Origin: Fastidiosipila sanguinis
Lineage (GTDB): Bacteria; Bacillota; Clostridia; Saccharofermentanales; Fastidiosipilaceae
DNA length: 64,000 nucleotides
NCBI RefSeq assembly: GCF_002998295.1
Contig: NZ_CP027226.1
Span: 1,604,001-1,668,000, forward strand
Direction: 5' to 3'
In this document: positions 58,704-64,000 of the stretch, piece by piece
How positions within the stretch are numbered: position 1 is the stretch's first letter
Layout of the letters: the number at the start of each line of letters is the position of its first letter
Position numbers and translations under genes: made by a program
Notes under the pieces: model-generated
Seen by the model: only the letters and a program-made list of their open reading frames with translations
What the model was told of the DNA's origin: nothing
The model's database searches: none

Positions 58704-59666
58704 ATGAAAGGTCAAGTATCTAAAAAACCAGAAAGTGTTGGTATTGAGACATCTAAGTTAAAGAAACGTAACTTAATGTATTTCCTCAAAAGAGATAAAT
58801 GGTTATACATAATGTTTTTACCAGTATTTATTTGGTATCTTATTTTTGCATATATACCAATGGTCGGTAATGCAATTGCGTTCTTTGATTATAATCTGTT
58901 CAGCGGTATCGGTAAATTTATCGGTCTAAAAAACTTCCGTAGATTATTTGCAGACCCACACTTTGGTAGATTGTTCTACAACACTTTAATGATTAATGTG
59001 TATGGTTTAATATTTGGTTTTCCACTACCAATTTTGTTAGCTATCGCTTTGAACGAAATCAAGGTTAAAGCATTCAAGAAATCTGGTCAGACAATAAGTT
59101 ACTTGCCATATTTCTTATCATCAGTTGTTGTTATGAGTATTGTTAAATACTTCGTTTCTACAGATGGTCCTATTAATATGTTAAGAGCTTTCTTTGGTGC
59201 AGAAAAAATTAATTTCTTAATTAACCCAGAGTATTTTAAAGCTATATATATTTCAGCAGGTATCTGGCAAAGTACAGGATTTAGTTCAATTATCTATTTA
59301 GCATCCTTGACAGGAATTCCTAATGAATTATATGAAGCTGCATCTATTGATGGTGCAAGTAAATTCCAACAAATGAGATATATAACTTTACCAAGTTTAC
59401 GTCCAGTTATTTCTATCCAATTGCTATTGAGTTTAGGTTCAATCATGACTGTTGGACACGAGAGAATTATCCTCTTGTACAACTCAAGTATTTATTCAAC
59501 ATCAGACGTTTTCAACTCCTACGTTTATAGAATTGCTTTGATGGCAAACCCTGGAGACTATAGCTATGGACAAGCAGTTTCTATTTTCCAAAGTGTAATT
59601 GGCTTCATTTTAGTTTACTTTGCGAATAGATTTGTCAGAAGAGTTGATGGAACAACATTGTGGTAG
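58704..59666 (+). CDS. ABC sugar transporter permease, LplB family
   Basis: 320 residues, about six membrane segments. The EAA loop that docks the ATPase reads YEAASIDGASKFQQMRYITL (~210-230). The N-terminus (KKRNLMYFLKRDKWLYIMFL) is typical of LplB-type permeases that import oligosaccharides. First gene of a permease-permease-binding protein operon; no ATPase is encoded here, as is common for systems served by a shared MsmK-type ATPase. Its substrate is unknown. Confidence 0.92.
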   Translation: MKGQVSKKPESVGIETSKLKKRNLMYFLKRDKWLYIMFLPVFIWYLIFAYIPMVGNAIAFFDYNLFSGIGKFIGLKNFRRLFADPHFGRLFYNTLMINVYGLIFGFPLPILLAIALNEIKVKAFKKSGQTISYLPYFLSSVVVMSIVKYFVSTDGPINMLRAFFGAEKINFLINPEYFKAIYISAGIWQSTGFSSIIYLASLTGIPNELYEAASIDGASKFQQMRYITLPSLRPVISIQLLLSLGSIMTVGHERIILLYNSSIYSTSDVFNSYVYRIALMANPGDYSYGQAVSIFQSVIGFILVYFANRFVRRVDGTTLW

Positions 59667-59675
59667 GAGGAGAAT

Positions 59676-60608
59676 ATGTCAGTAGAAGGAATTAAAACTA
59701 TGAGTACACTTTCGAAGAAGAAAAGAAGAGAAAAATATACTGCAGGTGAATGGGCATTCATAATATTTTGTTACATATTTGTCCTTTTAGTAATAGCCGT
59801 ATCACTTTATCCAATAATATATGTTGTATCAGCATCTCTGAGTTCAGTAGCAGCTGTACAACGAAATCAGGTAGTATTCCTACCAGTAGGATTTACAACA
59901 AGAGCTTATGAAGTCGTTGTTAAATTCCCTAATATTATTTCATCATTCCTAAACTCAGTATTTTACTCAGTAGTAGGAACAGCAATGAGTTTGGCATTTA
60001 CAATATTGGCGGCCTATCCACTGTCAAAGAAATACCTTAAAGGTAGAAGATTTTTCAACCTCTTCATAGTATTTACTATGTGGTTCGGTGGTGGAATGAT
60101 ACCTTTCTACCTATTGATGAAAGATCTTAAATTGATCGACACTAGATTTGGTATTTTGATTTATGCAGTTATTGGTACTTTCTACATAATCATTTTGAGA
60201 TCTCACTTCGAGAGCTTACCTGAATCTCTTGACGAATCTGCAAAATTAGAAGGTGCAAATGATTTACAAGTATTGCTAAAGATAATTTTACCTTTATCAA
60301 AACCAGTATTAGCAGCGTTAGCATTGTATTACGCAGTAGGAAAATGGAACTCATTCTTCTGGGAAACATTGTTGCTCACAAATAAGGCAGAGGACAAAAT
60401 GCCTATGCAAGTTATCTTGAATAGAATTGTTAGTGCATCACAATTCGATGAAGCTGCTGCAAGACAGTTGTCTAGAGGTGAACAAGCGAATCCACAAACT
60501 ATTAAGTTTGCAGCAATTGTTCTTACAAGTTTGCCTATCGTAATTATTTACCCATTCCTACAAAAATACTTTATTCACGGAACATTAGCAGGTGCAGTAA
60601 AAGGTTAA
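59676..60608 (+). CDS. ABC sugar transporter permease, YtcP/LplC family
   Basis: 310 residues, six membrane segments, GGAGGAG ribosome site nine bases after the LplB-type gene. The EAA loop reads DESAKLEGANDLQVLLKIIL (~186-205). The N-terminal AGEWAFIIFCYIFVLLVIAV and the internal MWFGGGMIPFYLLMKDLKL fit the YtcP group. Forms the membrane channel with the preceding permease. Confidence 0.93.
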   Translation: MSVEGIKTMSTLSKKKRREKYTAGEWAFIIFCYIFVLLVIAVSLYPIIYVVSASLSSVAAVQRNQVVFLPVGFTTRAYEVVVKFPNIISSFLNSVFYSVVGTAMSLAFTILAAYPLSKKYLKGRRFFNLFIVFTMWFGGGMIPFYLLMKDLKLIDTRFGILIYAVIGTFYIIILRSHFESLPESLDESAKLEGANDLQVLLKIILPLSKPVLAALALYYAVGKWNSFFWETLLLTNKAEDKMPMQVILNRIVSASQFDEAAARQLSRGEQANPQTIKFAAIVLTSLPIVIIYPFLQKYFIHGTLAGAVKG

Positions 60609-60744
60609 AGTATTTAGGAGGGCGTGCCTATGGTTAGATAATCTAAAACGCAAGAACTAGTAAACGAAACTAGTCAAAAAAATTTATATTTAATTTTGCT
60701 TATTTTTTTAATAAGAACGATAAAAGAAATTTAGGAGGAAGAGT

Positions 60745-62358
60745 ATGAAATTCAAAAAACTTTTATCTATTGGTTTAGCTGCTTCTCTATTACTAGGAGT
60801 AGTAGCATGTAATACAGAAAGCGACCCAAAACCTACAGATGGTGATAAACCAGCTGCTAGCGACTCAGGTGAGCAAGGCGGAGAGACAACAGAGCCTGTA
60901 AATATCTCATTATTTGTTCCAAGTCGTTTACCAGAAGCTATTTACAATAGCGATACAATGACATTTAAAGCTTTAGCTGAAAAATTGAATATCAAATTCG
61001 ATATTGATTCTGTTGTTCAAAGTGAAGCTAATGAATACTTGACAACAAGCTTATCAGCAGGTGAATACCCTGATGTTGTTGCTTCATCTCTAAATGTTAT
61101 TAATGAGTATGGATTGTTAGGAGCGTTCGACAAGCTAGATTCATATCTATCAGCAGAGAAGACACCTAACATCAACAAACATCTATTAGAAAACCAAGTT
61201 GTTTATGCACAAACAGCTGCTAGTGATGGATCCCTATATGGTATTCCAATGCAATCAGCTATTAGAACAGCTATGGGTTACCTAATTAGACAAGATTGGC
61301 TAGACAAGTTAGATCTTAAAGTTCCAGAAACAATTGATGACTGGTACAACGTTCTAACAGCATTCAAGACAAATGATCTAAATGGTGAAGGTGCAGGAGC
61401 AGTTACACCACTAGTTTTAGATAGAGCTTGGGAAAACTACTACTACAACTTCGCAGATGCATGGGGAATTGAATTGAATCCAAATAACGATTTCTGGCTA
61501 GCAAGAGACGGTAAGATGGAATATGCTCCACTATTACCAGAAGCTAAAGAATTCATTACAACTATGGCTAAATGGTACAAAGAAGGTTTAATCGACCAAG
61601 ACTTCGTTACACGTGAAGATACAAATAACTTCCATATCTTAAACAACACAGCTGGTGCTACAGTTTACTGGACAGGTTATGTTGCAGGTATGAACAACAA
61701 CGAAGAAGTTAAAGCAAACGATCCAAATACTAACTGGCAAGTTGTTAATCCACCAGTATTAAAAGCTGGTCAAGAGCCAAAAACATATAGTCAACAAGCT
61801 GAAGTAGTACCTTTCGCATGGGGTATTAATGTAAAAACAGATGCTGCAGTTAAAGATAAAATTGTAGAAATGTTCGACTACGTATACAGCGATGAAGGAA
61901 GCCTATTATTCAACTTCGGTATTGAAGGCGAAAGCTACGAAATCAAAGATGGCAAACCAGTTTATACAGAAAAAGTTACTGGTGGTGAAGGTTCAACTAC
62001 ATACATCAGAACAAACGGTATGCAAGCATTGATCGGTATGCGTCAAATGCCAGAGTACGAAGCAGCTTCAACTCCTGATGAAGGTGTAAGAAAACAATTA
62101 TTCTTCTATGATGATAATGATCTATTCTTCCCATTCAACCCATCAGTACCTCTAAATCAAGATGAGAAACCAACATACGAAGAAAAAATGGGTGCAATTA
62201 AGACTAAAGTCGATGAAGACCTATTGAAATTCGTTATCGGTACAAGAGATATAGCTGAATACGATAACTTTGTGAAAGAAGTTCAAGACTTAGGTATTCA
62301 AGAACTAATCGATATCAAACAAGCGGCATACGATAGATACTCTAGCGTAGGTAAATAG
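60745..62358 (+). CDS. sugar-binding lipoprotein of the ABC uptake system (LplA-like)
   Basis: 537 residues, GGAGGAAG ribosome site. Lipoprotein signal MKFKKLLSIGLAASLLLGVVAC has lipobox VVAC with Cys at ~22, followed by a short Ser/Asp/Glu linker. The rest is a family 1-type extracellular solute-binding fold (SLFVPSRLPEAIYNSDTMTF..., MGYLIRQDWLDKLDLKVPET, EVVPFAWGINVK). It captures an oligosaccharide outside the cell and hands it to the two permeases. Codon usage suggests high expression. A 136-base spacer with a hairpin separates it from the permeases, and a strong terminator follows. Confidence 0.93.
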   Translation: MKFKKLLSIGLAASLLLGVVACNTESDPKPTDGDKPAASDSGEQGGETTEPVNISLFVPSRLPEAIYNSDTMTFKALAEKLNIKFDIDSVVQSEANEYLTTSLSAGEYPDVVASSLNVINEYGLLGAFDKLDSYLSAEKTPNINKHLLENQVVYAQTAASDGSLYGIPMQSAIRTAMGYLIRQDWLDKLDLKVPETIDDWYNVLTAFKTNDLNGEGAGAVTPLVLDRAWENYYYNFADAWGIELNPNNDFWLARDGKMEYAPLLPEAKEFITTMAKWYKEGLIDQDFVTREDTNNFHILNNTAGATVYWTGYVAGMNNNEEVKANDPNTNWQVVNPPVLKAGQEPKTYSQQAEVVPFAWGINVKTDAAVKDKIVEMFDYVYSDEGSLLFNFGIEGESYEIKDGKPVYTEKVTGGEGSTTYIRTNGMQALIGMRQMPEYEAASTPDEGVRKQLFFYDDNDLFFPFNPSVPLNQDEKPTYEEKMGAIKTKVDEDLLKFVIGTRDIAEYDNFVKEVQDLGIQELIDIKQAAYDRYSSVGK

Positions 62359-62374
62359 TTAAATAAGAACTACG

Positions 62375-62399
62375 GTGCGGAGCGGATCTCGCTCCGCAC
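62375..62399 (+). terminator. terminator after the sugar-binding protein gene
   Basis: Perfect 10-bp GC-rich stem GTGCGGAGCG / CGCTCCGCAC with a five-base loop, followed by ATTTTAAAT. The T-run is short, so some read-through into the mutase gene is possible. Confidence 0.85.
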
Positions 62400-62452
62400 A
62401 TTTTAAATAAATATTAAAGCCTTTATTCAAGGATAGTTAAGGAGAGAATGCA

Positions 62453-63889
62453 ATGGTTAAATTCGGTACAGGTGGCTGGCGTGCGTTAATTGGAGATGAA
62501 TTTACAAAATTTAATATCACAAGATTAGCACAAGCTATGGCCGATTATATTTGGAAAAACTCAAAAGATGAAGAGCAATCAGTCGTAATCGGTTACGACA
62601 GAAGATTTTTATCAAAAACAGCAGCGATTTGGGTTTTAGAAGTCTTTGCTGCAAACAATATTAAAGTTAATTTAATAAATGAAGAAGCTCCGACTCCGAT
62701 GACTATGTTCACTATTGGTGATCTTGGCCTAGAATACGGAATTGCAGTTACAGCAAGTCATAATGCATATGAGTGGAACGGTATTAAATTCTTTTTCGAC
62801 GGAGGGAAAGATGCAACAGTAGAAGTTACTGATGAACTTGAAAAAATGACTGCAAACATAAAGATTGAAGACGTTAAATCCATGAGATTTGATGAGGCTA
62901 AAGAGAGAGGCCTTGTAGTTATTATTAATCCATTAAATAGCTACATTGACAGAATAATGTCTTTAATAGATGTTGAAGCAATTAAGAATAGAGATTTAAG
63001 AATCTTATTAGATCCAATGCATGGTGTTTCCAGAATTGCACTACAAGCTTTACTAATCAACTGTAGATGCAGACTAGATGCAATTAATGATAGCCATGAC
63101 ATGATGTTTGGTGGAAATATGCCATCACCTTCAAGTGGTAATTTACAAAGACTAAAAGAATTAGTAGTCAAGGGTAATTATGATCTTGGTGTAGCAACAG
63201 ATGGAGACGCTGATAGAATCGGCTTGATATCAGAGCAAGGAAGATATATTCATGCTAATGATATTTTAGTTTTGCTTTACTACTACTACCTAGAATATAA
63301 GGGCGAGAGATCAGCAGTTGTTAGAAATATTTCTACAACTCATATTCTGGATAGAATTGCAAAAGCATATGGACAAGAATGTATAGAAGTTCCAGTTGGT
63401 TTCAAACATATTACCAAAGGAATGGAAGATTCTGGAGCGATCATCGGTGGCGAAAGCTCAGGTGGTTTAGCTACAGTAGGGCATATTAAAGGTAAAGACG
63501 GTATTTACGCTGCAGCTTTAATAATTGAGATGTTAAGTTTATTAAATAAATCTTTAACCGATATTTTGGATGAGATTTATGAGAAATTTGGCCAATTATT
63601 TACTGTAGAAAGAAACTTCCGTGTTACTGAAGAACATAAAGAAGAAATTAGACGAGTTTTATTCACAGAATCTAAGTTGCCAGAATTTAATCAAAAGATT
63701 GAGAAAGTCTCAGATAAAGATGGTTTGAAAGTATACTTCGAAAACGATGGCTGGATACTTGTAAGGTTCTCAGGTACAGAGCCAGTAATTAGAATCTACT
63801 CGGAAATGGATTCAGTTGAAGGTGCCTCTGCAAACTGCGACATCATGCAAGACTTCTTAAAGATTACTTCTGAGATGATAACAGATTAA
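62453..63889 (+). CDS. phosphoglucomutase/phosphomannomutase family protein
   Basis: 478 residues, AAGGAGAG ribosome site. The four mutase motifs are present: active serine in AVTASHNAYEWNGIKFF (~100), metal loop VATDGDADRIGLIS (~248), sugar loop IIGGESSGGLATVGH (~333) and phosphate loop VRFSGTEPVIRIYSEMD (~440). The N-terminus KFGTGGWRALIGDEFTKFNI is typical. It interconverts sugar-1- and sugar-6-phosphates. Its place after an oligosaccharide importer suggests it handles glucose-1-phosphate from a sugar phosphorylase; this is inference. Confidence 0.92.
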   Translation: MVKFGTGGWRALIGDEFTKFNITRLAQAMADYIWKNSKDEEQSVVIGYDRRFLSKTAAIWVLEVFAANNIKVNLINEEAPTPMTMFTIGDLGLEYGIAVTASHNAYEWNGIKFFFDGGKDATVEVTDELEKMTANIKIEDVKSMRFDEAKERGLVVIINPLNSYIDRIMSLIDVEAIKNRDLRILLDPMHGVSRIALQALLINCRCRLDAINDSHDMMFGGNMPSPSSGNLQRLKELVVKGNYDLGVATDGDADRIGLISEQGRYIHANDILVLLYYYYLEYKGERSAVVRNISTTHILDRIAKAYGQECIEVPVGFKHITKGMEDSGAIIGGESSGGLATVGHIKGKDGIYAAALIIEMLSLLNKSLTDILDEIYEKFGQLFTVERNFRVTEEHKEEIRRVLFTESKLPEFNQKIEKVSDKDGLKVYFENDGWILVRFSGTEPVIRIYSEMDSVEGASANCDIMQDFLKITSEMITD

Positions 63890-63941
63890 TATCAAATTTA
63901 TTTAGAATACTAAAAAATAAAAATGTAGTAAGGGGATAACT

Positions 63942-64000
63942 ATGCCAAATTTTAACGAGAAAATTAAATTTTTTCATGACACATATGAAGCAATAAAGAA
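63942..64000 (+). CDS. start of a gene cut by the window edge
   Basis: ATG after AGGGGAT. The 19 visible residues (MPNFNEKIKFFHDTYEAIK) are not enough to name a family. It is in the same direction as, and 52 bases after, the mutase gene, so it probably belongs to that carbohydrate operon. Confidence 0.55.
   Translation, partial: MPNFNEKIKFFHDTYEAIK

Overview
This is a 64 kb piece of an AT-rich chromosome from a low-GC Gram-positive bacterium (Bacillota, most likely a Clostridia-type anaerobe). The evidence is the dnaA-dnaN-recF-remB-gyrB origin cluster, CtsR/ClpC stress control, strong AGGAGG ribosome sites, lipoproteins with classical lipoboxes, Lpl/Ytc-type sugar permeases and an anaerobic (class III) ribonucleotide reductase. 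I do not name a genus. No tRNA, rRNA, CRISPR array or prophage was seen.

Layout. 0-4 kb: a DUF58 protein and a membrane transglutaminase-like protein, probably preceded by the tail of a third gene. 4-13.8 kb: the origin of replication, with dgt running leftwards, dnaA, an oriC-like spacer with DnaA boxes, dnaN, recF, remB-like, gyrB, a perfect 26-bp parS-like palindrome that also looks like a terminator, and parB without an adjacent parA. A convergent DUF536-like helix-turn-helix gene closes the block. An 8-bp motif GTTGGYAA recurs in inverted pairs upstream of dnaA/dgt and upstream of the DUF536-like gene. 14-21 kb: a CNNM/CBS membrane protein, then an accessory stretch of unrecognised small membrane proteins, two copies of a ~190-bp repeat, gene remnants and a complete IS3-family element. 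20.8-33 kb: a PrsA/SurA-like foldase, rpoB-rpoC, a LysM-CHAP cell-wall hydrolase with a structured leader, and a DEDDh exonuclease with a zinc ribbon.

33-43.7 kb: ctsR-clpC under two CtsR boxes (mcsA and mcsB are absent between them), a leftward group of zinc-ribbon proteins (CpXC, Yip1-like, a large Thr-rich protein) with a LOG-family enzyme, then cca-msrB-msrA. 43.9-48.3 kb: a heterodimeric ABC exporter with one degenerate ATP site, preceded by a two-tier RNA hairpin and a five-codon ORF whose stop overlaps the start of the first subunit. 48.8-50.5 kb: class I fructose-bisphosphate aldolase and a lipoprotein. 50.8-56.7 kb: a cobalamin riboswitch with terminator in front of a DUF1858 gene, a DUF438/hemerythrin/PAS protein, nrdD, nrdG and a MIP18-family gene. 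56.8-64 kb: a uracil permease, an oligosaccharide ABC uptake system without its ATPase, a phosphoglucomutase-family enzyme and the start of one more gene.

How the parts fit: the core is replication and transcription housekeeping. The regulatory layer is unusually readable (parS, CtsR boxes, B12 riboswitch, two leader ORFs coupled to membrane or wall genes). The least explained items are the GTTGGYAA/DUF536 pairing at the origin, the leader RNA of the ABC exporter and the repeat-linked small membrane proteins at 16-19 kb.
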